Made by a program: the position numbers and the translations under genes | NCBI GenBank assembly: GCA_002316005.1 | Contig: DCIM01000015.1 | Span: 1-44,438 of the forward strand | Direction of reading: 5' to 3' | Origin: Prevotellaceae bacterium UBA1726 | GTDB taxonomy: Bacteria; Bacteroidota; Bacteroidia; Bacteroidales; Bacteroidaceae | DNA: 44,438 nucleotides | In this document: in pieces, positions 37,299 to 44,438 of the stretch | Numbering within the stretch: position 1 is the first letter of the stretch | Layout: each line of letters opens with the position of its first letter | The notes under the pieces: model-generated | Seen by the model: only the letters and a program-made list of their open reading frames with translations | Database searches by the model: none | Told to the model about the DNA's origin: nothing

Positions 37299-38129
37299 AT
37301 GATCGATACTCACACTCATCTTGATGGGGAGGAATTCTACGAGGATCTTCCTGATGTAATTGCTCGTGCCAAAGAGGCGGGAGTAGAGAAAGTATTCCTT
37401 CCCGCAATCGACCTAAAGTCTTGTCATTCAGTACTTAAAGTTGCCCGTGAATATCCGGGTTATGCCTATCCGATGCTTGGCCTTCATCCTGAAGAAGTGC
37501 GCGAGGATTACAAGGATCAACTTGCCGAAATTCGCAAGCTTATCGATGAGCATTTACTTACTCCCTCGCCTTTAGGAGAGGGTCGGGGTGAGGCTTCTTC
37601 TTTTGAGGGCCGGGGTGGGGCTCTTATCGGTGAAGTGGGCCTTGATTATTATTGGTCGCGCGAATTCGAAAAGGAGCAACTCGATGCCTTCCGCATTCAG
37701 ATGGAGTGGAGCATAGAGACACGACTGCCATTGATGATTCACTGTCGTAAGGGGCAGAATGAAATGGTAAACCTGATGAAACCGCATATCAACGAACTCC
37801 CTGGTGGTGTGTTCCATTGTTTTACGGGCAATGAGAAAGAAGCGGAGCAACTTCTTCAGTTTCCTAATTTCGTACTTGGCATTGGTGGTGTTCTCACATT
37901 CAAGAAGAGTCCTCTGCCACAGGTTCTCCCTGCTGTTGTACCACTTGAACGCATTGTTCTCGAGACAGATTCTCCTTATATGGCTCCTGTTCCACATCGT
38001 GGAAAACGCAACGAGAGTGCCTATGTCAAGGAGGTGCTTCTGAAACTGGCAGATGCATACGGTCGTTCTCCAGAAGAAGTTGAACGAATCACCAATGCTA
38101 ATGTTGAACGTGTATTCTTTGGCAAATAA
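37299..38129 (+). CDS. tatD: TatD-family metal-dependent hydrolase with in-frame palindromic insertion
   Basis: 276 residues. TIM-barrel DNase/hydrolase. Seen: metal ligands H5 and H7 in DTHTHLDG, E112 in LIGEVGLDYYW, the His of MIHCRKG, the His of VFHCFTG, and the Asp of LETDSPYMAP. Length without the insertion is about 256, the usual value. Odd: residues about 87-107 (TPSPLGEGRGEASSFEGRGG) interrupt the loop before the third strand; they come from a GC-rich palindromic sequence (37563-37582) read through in frame. Starts one base after the polyprenyl synthase stop. Confidence 0.9.
   Translation: MIDTHTHLDGEEFYEDLPDVIARAKEAGVEKVFLPAIDLKSCHSVLKVAREYPGYAYPMLGLHPEEVREDYKDQLAEIRKLIDEHLLTPSPLGEGRGEASSFEGRGGALIGEVGLDYYWSREFEKEQLDAFRIQMEWSIETRLPLMIHCRKGQNEMVNLMKPHINELPGGVFHCFTGNEKEAEQLLQFPNFVLGIGGVLTFKKSPLPQVLPAVVPLERIVLETDSPYMAPVPHRGKRNESAYVKEVLLKLADAYGRSPEEVERITNANVERVFFGK
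37560..37620 (+). repeat. GC-rich palindromic element inside tatD
   Basis: Stem CCCTCGCC (37563-37570) / GGAGAGGG (37575-37582) followed by TCGGGGTGAGG and a degenerate second block GAGGGCCGGGGTGGGG (37605-37620). This class of sequence (CCCTCTCC...GGAGAGGG...GGGGTGAGG) is common between genes of many bacteria; here it encodes about 20 residues in frame. Confidence 0.75.
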
Positions 38130-38150
38130 AAAAAATATAACTATCATATA

Positions 38151-40424
38151 ATGAAAAAACTTTTACTTGTATTTTGCATTCTCCTTTCTGGAAATGCTTT
38201 TGCTCAGAGCGAGGGTACTGTAATTCAGCCTGATTTCTCTGACTCTGCAAACGACTATCTCTATGGTGCTACAGCCTATGGCGTTTCTGCCAATGGCGAG
38301 TATGTCGTGGGTTATGGCGATGAGTTCACAATGTCGTCATTCGTGTGGAATCGTACTTCAAACGCCTTCCAGTGCATCACTGGTGCTCCATATCACACTT
38401 CCGAGCGTGACCGCTCTGAGTGCTATGCCGTTAGCAATAGTGGTATTGTTGTTGGTGGAGTAGAGACAAAGAAGGGCTATCTCTCGCCGGGCTACTGGAA
38501 AGATGGCGTGTGGACTATCCTCGATGAGAATCAGGGACAGGTTTCTATGGCTACTGCCATTTCACCTGATAGCCGCATCATCACTGGTCAGGTAATGCGT
38601 ACTGTTGAGAAGACTTACTACAACTTCAATTACGAAACCAACGAGTACGATTATTCAAATCCTCAGAAGAAGTCTGTCAAAGTTTATGTACCTGTTCAGT
38701 GGGTTGATGATGTTCTTCAGGATGTGAATCTTCCTTCGTGGTATCCTGACCCTGACAAGGTGGGTACTGGCATATATTGTTTCCATGCCTCTGACAATGG
38801 TAAGGCACTGGCTCTCAACTACGAACACCCTTCTGGTTCGCGTGCTCCTGCAGCTGTCATCAACGGAAAATTGAAGTTCTTCTATGGCGAGCAGGACATT
38901 GATGTCAACGAGGACACATATTTCTTCTTTGGCGAGACAACCAATGTCAGTCGTAATGGAAAATTCTTCTGCGGCTACTTTGCCGAGGACGGAATGACTA
39001 CTGTAGGTTTTGTCTATGATGTTGAAAACGACGAACTGACAGAGGTTGACGGCCTTCCTTCTGTTGTCCTCAACGATGGAACCTACTATACTGCAAATGC
39101 AAATAATGGTCAGGGCGTTATGGGCATGTCGGCTGATGGTACTGTCACTTGTGGCTATTTGTCCGAATATACCGAACTGGGATTGATTCCTTATCCAGTA
39201 ATCTACATCACCGAACCAACCCCTGATCCTCAGGCTACATTTGTGCCTAAGTCTATCACTCCAGAGGAGGGCTCTACTGTCGACGAACTGAAGAAGTTCT
39301 ATATCAACTGCAGTGAAGCTGCCGATTACAACTACGACAACAGGGCAGAACTGCTCGATTCCAACGGACTACTTGTCACAAAGGGTAAGTTTGGCTTTGG
39401 CGATGACGACATGACAATCATGGTGACTCTCACCGAGAGTGTTATAAAGAAGGGCGACTATACCCTCGTCATCCCTTATAACTCTATTGGCGATGCTGAG
39501 TGGACAGAAGGCTACAACCAACCGGGCACTGGTCATTACAATGCCGAACTGCGTTATGCTTTCACCGTTTCCGGCCGAATGGGTTTGTCGCCTGTTGCAA
39601 TCTCTCCTGAGGAGGGCGCGTCTCTGTCGCTTGATGGTGGCAACATCTTCCGCCTCACATTCGATGCTCCTGTGAAGGTTGATGCAGAAAAGAAACCAGC
39701 ACTAAAACTCAGTGCTTATGGTTCGGGCCTTGAGGGTACAATTGCTGTTGACGCTGATAATGAGAAGGTTGTGGTAATCGAAATTGACGACAATCTCAGT
39801 GCCAACAAGTCATATACTCTGAGCATTCCTGCTGGGGCTATCTCTACAGTCGATGATTCTTCAACAAACAGCGTTCTGTCGTTCTCTTACAAGACTGATG
39901 CTGTCGAGGCTGTATATGACATCACCTTCGACTATCTTACTCCTGCCGACGGAATTGTTGCCGAGGGCGAGAGCCTTGAGACATTCTATCTCAATGCCTC
40001 ACAGGATTGGTACGACAAGAAGGGCGTTGCAACGGATGTGAAGTTCTATAAGCATGGTACTACCGAGGAGGTGGAGGCTCTGAAGAAAGTAACCTATACC
40101 ACTGCCGACTATCGTCAGGTGAAGGTTCAGCTTGCCAATGCTGTCTCTGCTACTGGTGCCTACGACCTCTACATTCCAAAGGGCTATCTTGGCGATCAGT
40201 ATTACATCTCTGGCATTGGTGGTCATGCTAATCAGGAGCAGACTCTCGTGTTCTACATTGGCGATCCATCTGGCATTGACGCTCTCCTTGCTGAATCTGC
40301 CGGCAATGTCAATGTCTACGACCTCAACGGCCGCCTTGTTCTCCGTTCTGCAACATCATCGGCATTGCAGTCACTCCCTCGCGGAATCTACTGCGTCGGA
40401 AACAAGAAATTCTTTGTAAAGTAA
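38151..40424 (+). CDS. Secreted protein with HAF-like repeats, Ig-like domains and T9SS C-terminal tail
   Basis: 757 residues. Seen: signal peptide MKKLLLVFCILLSGNAFAQ; repeats of the AYGVSANGEYVVGYG type (about 43-57 and again around 115-145, 310-340), reminiscent of HAF extracellular repeats; Ig-like domains beginning PEEGSTVDELKKFYIN (about 374), PEEGASLSLDGGNIFRLTFDAP (about 485) and TPADGIVAEGESLETFYLN; and a C-terminal sorting domain GNVNVYDLNGRLV...ALQSLPRGIYCVGNKKFFVK (about 713-757), typical of T9SS type A cargo. Surface or secreted protein of unknown role. Follows tatD by 21 bases; ends before a strong terminator. Confidence 0.8.
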   Translation: MKKLLLVFCILLSGNAFAQSEGTVIQPDFSDSANDYLYGATAYGVSANGEYVVGYGDEFTMSSFVWNRTSNAFQCITGAPYHTSERDRSECYAVSNSGIVVGGVETKKGYLSPGYWKDGVWTILDENQGQVSMATAISPDSRIITGQVMRTVEKTYYNFNYETNEYDYSNPQKKSVKVYVPVQWVDDVLQDVNLPSWYPDPDKVGTGIYCFHASDNGKALALNYEHPSGSRAPAAVINGKLKFFYGEQDIDVNEDTYFFFGETTNVSRNGKFFCGYFAEDGMTTVGFVYDVENDELTEVDGLPSVVLNDGTYYTANANNGQGVMGMSADGTVTCGYLSEYTELGLIPYPVIYITEPTPDPQATFVPKSITPEEGSTVDELKKFYINCSEAADYNYDNRAELLDSNGLLVTKGKFGFGDDDMTIMVTLTESVIKKGDYTLVIPYNSIGDAEWTEGYNQPGTGHYNAELRYAFTVSGRMGLSPVAISPEEGASLSLDGGNIFRLTFDAPVKVDAEKKPALKLSAYGSGLEGTIAVDADNEKVVVIEIDDNLSANKSYTLSIPAGAISTVDDSSTNSVLSFSYKTDAVEAVYDITFDYLTPADGIVAEGESLETFYLNASQDWYDKKGVATDVKFYKHGTTEEVEALKKVTYTTADYRQVKVQLANAVSATGAYDLYIPKGYLGDQYYISGIGGHANQEQTLVFYIGDPSGIDALLAESAGNVNVYDLNGRLVLRSATSSALQSLPRGIYCVGNKKFFVK

Positions 40425-40453
40425 TGCCTTTTCCTTAAAGGTAATTGTTATAT

Positions 40454-40483
40454 GCGGTGGGGCAATGCCTCGCCGCTTTTTTT
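40454..40483 (+). terminator. Intrinsic terminator after the T9SS cargo gene
   Basis: 10-bp stem GCGGTGGGGC / GCCTCGCCGC (two G-T pairs) with loop AAT, then seven T (40477-40483). Confidence 0.9.
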
Positions 40484-40513
40484 ATGGCAGTGTGTACTTT
40501 TTCCGTTTTATAT

Positions 40514-40544
40514 TTTGTAGGTTTATTATTTTTTATTACTTTTG
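40514..40544 (+). promoter_or_regulatory. Promoter of the OmpA-family gene
   Basis: TTTG (40514-40517), a 19-base spacer, TACTTTTG (40537-40544). It excludes the TTG frame start at 40542 and supports the ATG at 40581. Confidence 0.8.
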
Positions 40545-40580
40545 CACAAAAGTATAACATTTGTAATTGCACGAATTAAT

Positions 40581-41681
40581 ATGAATTTTAAGAAAACACT
40601 TTTGGCAGTAGGCCTCTTCTTGGCTTCTACTGCAGCTTTTGCTCAGGAGGAAAATACCTCTGCTCCTTATTGGTTCACTGGTGTTCAGGGTGGCGTTCAG
40701 GTTTACCCTCTCAACGGTTCTTTGAAGGACCTTTGGACCCCTCATTATGGTATTCATGTAGGTCGTCAGGTTTCTGATGTCTTCGGTATGCGCCTTCAGG
40801 CTCTCGGCTATGAGTCAAAGGGTCTTTTCGAGGATAATTCAATTCTCGGCGAACCAGGCACATACACAAAATACAAGGTATGGTCGGCTAAATGGGATGT
40901 TCTCCTGAATGTCACACAGATACTCTTCCCTCACCGCACAAACAAGAGCTTCAACTGGAATGTGTTCCTTGGTGCTGGTGCTACTGGTGCTTTCGACACT
41001 CCAGAGTATAGCGACAAGGTGGCTCTCTATCCTGGCGTAGGCACACAGGTTGAGTATCTCTTCACAAAGAACTTCGGCATCAACCTTGAGGTTCAGGCAA
41101 ATCATAAGGCAATGACTCTCAACAGCCTCGATCGTGGTAATCAGTGGCAGGGTGTCGCATTCCTTGGTTTGACTTGCCATTTCGGTCACGCGAAGGCTAA
41201 GAAGGCTGAGCCAGTTGTCGTTGAACCTGTTTATGCTACACGCGTTGATACTGTTTGGTACAATGATACAGAGTACAAGACAAGAACCGTTACACAGGAG
41301 TTCTCTTGCGACGACCACTTCCAGATTGCAAAGTCTGAACCAGTCAGCGAGAGTGTTGTGACAAAGGTTACCGACTTCGTAAAGCAGTATAAGAATGTAG
41401 CAGTCTCTGTTACTGGTTATGCTGATAAGGGTACAGGTACTGCCGAGATCAACCAGAAGTTGTCTCAGCAGCGTGCAGAGGCTGTTGCCGATGCTCTCAA
41501 GGCTGCTGGTGTTTCTGCTGATATCATCACTGTCGATTGGAAGGGCGACACTGTTCAGCCATTTGCCGATAACGATGCCAACCGTGCTGCTATCGTCAAA
41601 CTCACAGGCGAGACAGAAGAGAAGTATCCTGTTGAAATCAAGAAGTACCGCACCGAGCAGGTACGCTATCAGGTTCAGTAA
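40581..41681 (+). CDS. OmpA-family outer-membrane protein
   Basis: 366 residues from the ATG at 40581. Seen: signal peptide MNFKKTLLAVGLFLASTAAFAQ; an N-terminal eight-strand beta barrel (about 25-215; YWFTGVQGGVQVY, WNVFLGAGATGAF, GVGTQVEYLFTKNFGINLEVQ, FLGLTCHFG); a short linker with KKAEPVVVEP; and a C-terminal OmpA domain with the peptidoglycan-binding Asp282 (GYADKGTG) and Arg298 (LSQQRAEAV). Anchors the outer membrane to peptidoglycan. Codon use is strongly biased, so probably a major porin-like protein. Monocistronic with own promoter and terminator. Confidence 0.9.
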   Translation: MNFKKTLLAVGLFLASTAAFAQEENTSAPYWFTGVQGGVQVYPLNGSLKDLWTPHYGIHVGRQVSDVFGMRLQALGYESKGLFEDNSILGEPGTYTKYKVWSAKWDVLLNVTQILFPHRTNKSFNWNVFLGAGATGAFDTPEYSDKVALYPGVGTQVEYLFTKNFGINLEVQANHKAMTLNSLDRGNQWQGVAFLGLTCHFGHAKAKKAEPVVVEPVYATRVDTVWYNDTEYKTRTVTQEFSCDDHFQIAKSEPVSESVVTKVTDFVKQYKNVAVSVTGYADKGTGTAEINQKLSQQRAEAVADALKAAGVSADIITVDWKGDTVQPFADNDANRAAIVKLTGETEEKYPVEIKKYRTEQVRYQVQ

Positions 41682-41706
41682 TTATTCCGTTCCTACATAA
41701 TAAAAA

Positions 41707-41740
41707 GCGAGTAGGTAATACCTGCTCGCTTCTTTTATTT
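41707..41740 (+). terminator. Intrinsic terminator of the OmpA-family gene
   Basis: 10-bp stem GCGAGTAGGT / ACCTGCTCGC (one G-T pair), loop AAT, then a T-rich stretch. Confidence 0.9.
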
Positions 41741-41771
41741 AGCAGTGATCCTCGCAATCGCAAAAAATTTA

Positions 41772-41840
41772 AATCCGGAATATCCTGAATATCCTGAAAA
41801 AATAATTAATGAAAAATTAATGGGCAATTAATGGGAATTA
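41772..41840 (+). repeat. 70-base direct repeat, left copy
   Basis: Begins AATCCGGAATATCCTGAATA; about 85-90 percent identical by eye, in the same orientation, to 42797-42862. Internally it repeats GAATATCCT and AATTAATGG. It directly precedes the leader of the secreted-protein gene at 41903. Confidence 0.75.
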
Positions 41841-41902
41841 ATGTTTAAAAAGAAAAACATATTTTACACCCAGAATATTATCAATCTTAAAAACAATTCT
41901 CT

Positions 41903-42640
41903 ATGAAGAAACTCTACACATTCGCTTTCGCCCTCGTGGCAACATTTCTTTTCATCGGTAATGCACAGGCTCAAACCGAGAAATTCGTAAAAGTAAAAGA
42001 GGCTCCGACCGACTGGTCGGGCACCTACCTCATTGTCTATGAGGACGACGACAACAACCAGGCTCTTGTCATGAATGGCGCACTCGACGATCTTGATGTT
42101 GCCAACAACTTCATTACCGCCCCAAATGGCTATCAGACCATCAATGGCGAGGATGTTCGTGTTGTTGAGGCAACCGACGACACCAAGGCTGCTACCTTCA
42201 CCATCTCTGTTTCCGAAACAGAAGGTTGCTACTACATCGTTTCTGCTTCAGGTTGTGGCATTGGCTACAACAAGTTCGACACCGACGAGGACGGCAATCC
42301 TATTGAGGAGGCAAACATGAGTTGCAAGAACGGCAAGAAATACGACAACACCATCGCTATGCAGGAAGGCAAGACAAATGTTGTCATCACTGCAAAGGTA
42401 GGCTACGAACTTCGTTATAATGCCGACTCTGGCAAGACTCGTTTCCGCTATTATGCACCTGGTAAGAAGAAGGCAATCAAACTCTATCGTCTTGAACTTG
42501 TCGATGCTGACGGCAACATCGTCTCTGGCATCAATGCAGTCAATGTCACTGCAAATGCCGTAAAGCATCTTGAGAATGGCAAGGTTGTCATTGAGCGTGG
42601 CAATCACAGCTTCACCGCTTCTGGTCAGCAGTTGAGATAA
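41903..42640 (+). CDS. Small secreted protein of unknown function
   Basis: 245 residues. Seen: signal peptide MKKLYTFAFALVATFLFIGNAQAQ; a beta-rich domain starting KFVKVKEAPTDWSGTYLIVYED (about 27-48), acidic and with LELVDADGNIVSGI near the end; and a C-terminal ENGKVVIERGNHSFTASGQQLR, which resembles the tails of Bacteroidales secreted proteins (E-N-G-K-V-V-I...G-Q) and may be a short T9SS sorting signal, lacking the final lysine-rich strand. I cannot name a family for the core. Flanked by the two direct repeat copies; no clear promoter box in 41842-41902. Confidence 0.75.
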   Translation: MKKLYTFAFALVATFLFIGNAQAQTEKFVKVKEAPTDWSGTYLIVYEDDDNNQALVMNGALDDLDVANNFITAPNGYQTINGEDVRVVEATDDTKAATFTISVSETEGCYYIVSASGCGIGYNKFDTDEDGNPIEEANMSCKNGKKYDNTIAMQEGKTNVVITAKVGYELRYNADSGKTRFRYYAPGKKKAIKLYRLELVDADGNIVSGINAVNVTANAVKHLENGKVVIERGNHSFTASGQQLR

Positions 42641-42661
42641 TTCGTCCTTCGCATATAAAGA

Positions 42662-42691
42662 AGAGCAGGTTGTTAGCCTGCTCTTTTTTTT
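42662..42691 (+). terminator. Intrinsic terminator after the secreted-protein gene
   Basis: 8-bp perfect stem AGAGCAGG / CCTGCTCT with a 7-base loop, followed by eight or nine T. Confidence 0.9.
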
Positions 42692-42994
42692 GTGGTAATA
42701 ATATCCCCAATAATTTTTGGGTCGTCGCTCCGCTCCTCCGCTCGGCTTCGCCGCTTTCCCGAGAAAGAAAAACAGAGAACAACTAAAAACAATTTTAATC
42801 CTGAATATCCAGAATATCCTGAAAAATAATTAATGAATAATTAATGGCCAATTAATGGTAATTCGCTCGGCTCTGCCGCTTTCATAGCTTTAGCGGAGAA
42901 AGAATGTTCAAAAATAAATTCTGTTAATTCTGAAAATTCTTGTTGAAAAAAGGAAAAAATTCTGTCTAAATAATCATTCTTGTTGAGAACCTTT
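42692..42994. other. Intergenic stretch with repeats, no gene
   Basis: Between the terminator and the convergent hydrolase gene. It holds two copies of CGCTCGGCTTCGCCGCTTTC (42739-42758; 42864-42883 with CT in place of TC) followed by GAGAAAG-type sequence, and the right copy of the 70-base repeat between them. I see no coding sequence. Confidence 0.6.
42797..42862 (+). repeat. 70-base direct repeat, right copy
   Basis: Begins AATCCTGAATATCCAGAATA and runs to AATTAATGGTAATT; see the left copy at 41772-41840. Confidence 0.75.
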
Positions 42995-44293
42995 TTACAG
43001 TTCAAACTCTGCCTTGAACAAATCCTGCTCTTCAATGTCGATAAGCAACTTTCTGTTGGCGATATCCCAGATTGAAGAATGGGTTGTAAACCACCAAGTG
43101 CCTGTCTTGTCACAGTAACCGCGTGTACGCCAGTCGTATTCAGCGTGGTTCTTGTTATACAGACTCAGGAACTGCTCCCATGCAGCACCCTCACGACCTT
43201 CGCCCTTACGCCATTTCATCAACTGCTCTGCACCGCCTTCAATGTCGCCGCTCCATTCTGTCCAGAAGTAATCAGGAGTGTTGAAGTCATCGGCATACAT
43301 ACGGCTATAGAACAGTTTGTTGGCACATACCTTGAAGTCGTCAATGGTGTTGAGTTTCTTATATTCGTTCTTTATGACTTCCCAACGCTCGTATCCTGCA
43401 CCATGGCTCTGAACCATCTGGCTTTCATTATACAGATAGTTTGAGAAGTTTGTCATGATATTACCAAAATCAGCACTGTCAGCAGAATCTGCATCTACGA
43501 ATTCTGGTTTGCCATTGACAAACTCGCACACGAATGAACCCTCTGATGTGGCTATGAGCCAGTGTGTCTGGAAACCACCCTTGACAATCATTGGGAAATC
43601 CTTCCATGCTGTTCCTTTGATAATCTCTTTTGCATCTTCAAGCGATGTTGCCTTGTCGAGCACAATTCGAATCAGCATATTTACCATATACTGCTGTCCG
43701 TCCTTCTGGCCCTCTGGTCTGTAGTCAACACGACCCTCTGTTCCGTCAGTTGCCATCTGTCCGAAAGGCACAACATTAACGCCTGCATAGACACCTGCCG
43801 AATTCATACCGTCAAATACACCGAAAGCAAGTTCGTTTACGAGTTCCTTTGAGATAGAATCTGCCTTTGTGTCATGGCGCAGACCGTCTCTCATTCCGCA
43901 AACCTGCAATGAAGCCAAATGGTTCTCTGTAGAGTCAATCTTTACAATGGCTGTTCCCTGATCATACTGGAACCAGTCGAGGTTACGCAATACGAAGTTG
44001 CCACGACGCACCTCACTACAACCAAATGCCTGTGCAAACTGTTCGTTCTGTTCTATTGCGTCCTCAAGAGAATAGTCGTTGATGTGCAGATAGAAGAGGC
44101 CTTTTATACCCTCCACATTATCCTTTGCCTCCAACACCTCAATAGCATCAAGACCACTGCAATCTGCTTTCTTGCTGCAATCACAACTTGTTAGTGAAAC
44201 GGCACAGCCAAGAATAGCCAGACATACATTAAAACCAGATGTAAACCACGACTTGCTCTGTTTTTTTCTGTTGCAGTTAAATAATTCTTTCAT
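42995..44293 (-). CDS. Choloylglycine-hydrolase-family lipoprotein (Ntn hydrolase)
   Basis: 432 residues. Seen: an N-terminal basic/hydrophobic segment ending in the lipobox LTSC (lipid cysteine C37); then about 55 residues; then C92 in AFGCSEVRRGNFVLRNLDW (about 89-107) with R103, N104 and D106, the layout of the N-terminal catalytic core of linear-amide C-N hydrolases (bile salt hydrolase, penicillin V acylase), where the cysteine becomes the N-terminal nucleophile by removal of what precedes. Later NMLIRIVLDKATSLEDAKEII and THWLIATSEGSFVCEF fit the Ntn fold. Substrate unknown. A lipoprotein whose pro-segment must be cut to activate would lose its anchor, see finding. Convergent to the secreted-protein gene. 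Confidence 0.8.
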   Translation of the reverse strand: MKELFNCNRKKQSKSWFTSGFNVCLAILGCAVSLTSCDCSKKADCSGLDAIEVLEAKDNVEGIKGLFYLHINDYSLEDAIEQNEQFAQAFGCSEVRRGNFVLRNLDWFQYDQGTAIVKIDSTENHLASLQVCGMRDGLRHDTKADSISKELVNELAFGVFDGMNSAGVYAGVNVVPFGQMATDGTEGRVDYRPEGQKDGQQYMVNMLIRIVLDKATSLEDAKEIIKGTAWKDFPMIVKGGFQTHWLIATSEGSFVCEFVNGKPEFVDADSADSADFGNIMTNFSNYLYNESQMVQSHGAGYERWEVIKNEYKKLNTIDDFKVCANKLFYSRMYADDFNTPDYFWTEWSGDIEGGAEQLMKWRKGEGREGAAWEQFLSLYNKNHAEYDWRTRGYCDKTGTWWFTTHSSIWDIANRKLLIDIEEQDLFKAEFEL

Positions 44294-44370
44294 TGTTTTC
44301 TTTTTTGTTTTTGAATTAGTAAATTTGTTTATTTGCCCCTACCAAGAATCTATGTTCCTGAAAGGCGCGG

Positions 44371-44378
44371 CAAAGTTA
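44371..44378 (-). promoter_or_regulatory. -7 box of the hydrolase lipoprotein gene
   Basis: TAACTTTG on the minus strand (44378-44371), about 78 bases before the ATG at 44293. No convincing TTTG at -33. The remainder to the window end is A/T-rich without features. Confidence 0.5.
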
Positions 44379-44438
44379 TAAAGAAAAATATCATACACGA
44401 TAATTTCCAATGATAATTCTGCACCTTTTTATATATAT

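Noticed and set aside
41772..42862. Composite transposon around the secreted-protein gene
   Set aside because: The repeats are direct, contain no transposase and show no target-site duplication that I can see.

Overview
The window looks like a chromosomal segment from the Bacteroidota, most likely Bacteroidales close to Prevotella/Segatella. The evidence: a TAnnTTTG -7 box with a TTTG -33 box 19-20 bases upstream in front of at least eight genes, almost no Shine-Dalgarno sequences, PorQ next to cmk and ispH, a protein with a type IX secretion (T9SS) tail, DUF4295 after rpmG, DUF4492 before cydAB, a thioester-less alpha-2-macroglobulin and a TonB-family protein with the Bacteroidota C-terminal pattern. 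I see no rRNA, tRNA, prophage, insertion sequence or CRISPR array.

Layout. 36-5334: an AlkZ-like DNA glycosylase (-), an ABM monooxygenase / small protein / ABC-F ATPase operon (+), and a DUF2207 membrane protein (-). 5884-12965: a co-directional run of exported thioredoxin, small conserved protein, DMP19-like protein, smpB, metH, map, tsaD and a stand-alone CinA amidohydrolase. 13084-18169: rpmB-rpmG-DUF4295, gyrA with a peculiar leader, and an abundant-looking periplasmic TPR protein. 18346-21235: DUF4492-cydA-cydB. 21310-23235: the cysK-cysE cysteine operon on the minus strand. 24220-33630: a Tat-exported Fe-S aldo/keto reductase with a flavinylated protein, then alpha-2-macroglobulin-DUF1573-ispH. 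33627-35311: cmk and porQ (-). 35526-40424: a TonB-family protein, polyprenyl synthase, TatD and a T9SS cargo protein. 40581-44293: an OmpA-family protein, a small secreted protein and a choloylglycine-hydrolase-like lipoprotein (-).

The most exciting item is the 215-base leader of cysK-cysE. It has a perfect promoter, a nearly leaderless 27-codon ORF with five consecutive Cys codons and two more, and a strong intrinsic terminator 40-50 bases before cysK. The RNA can form three mutually exclusive pairings (1:2, 2:3 antiterminator, 3:4 terminator), which is the architecture of ribosome-mediated attenuation of the trp/his type, here apparently sensing charged Cys-tRNA in a phylum where such control is little described.

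Other structure outside genes: a roughly 165-base dispersed element built of four 22-bp palindromic units occurs twice (5575-5741 and 23647-23815). A 70-base direct repeat flanks the small secreted-protein gene at 41903. Short AATTCG-GAAATTCG elements occur at 23411 and 36285. A GC-rich palindromic element has been taken in frame into tatD.
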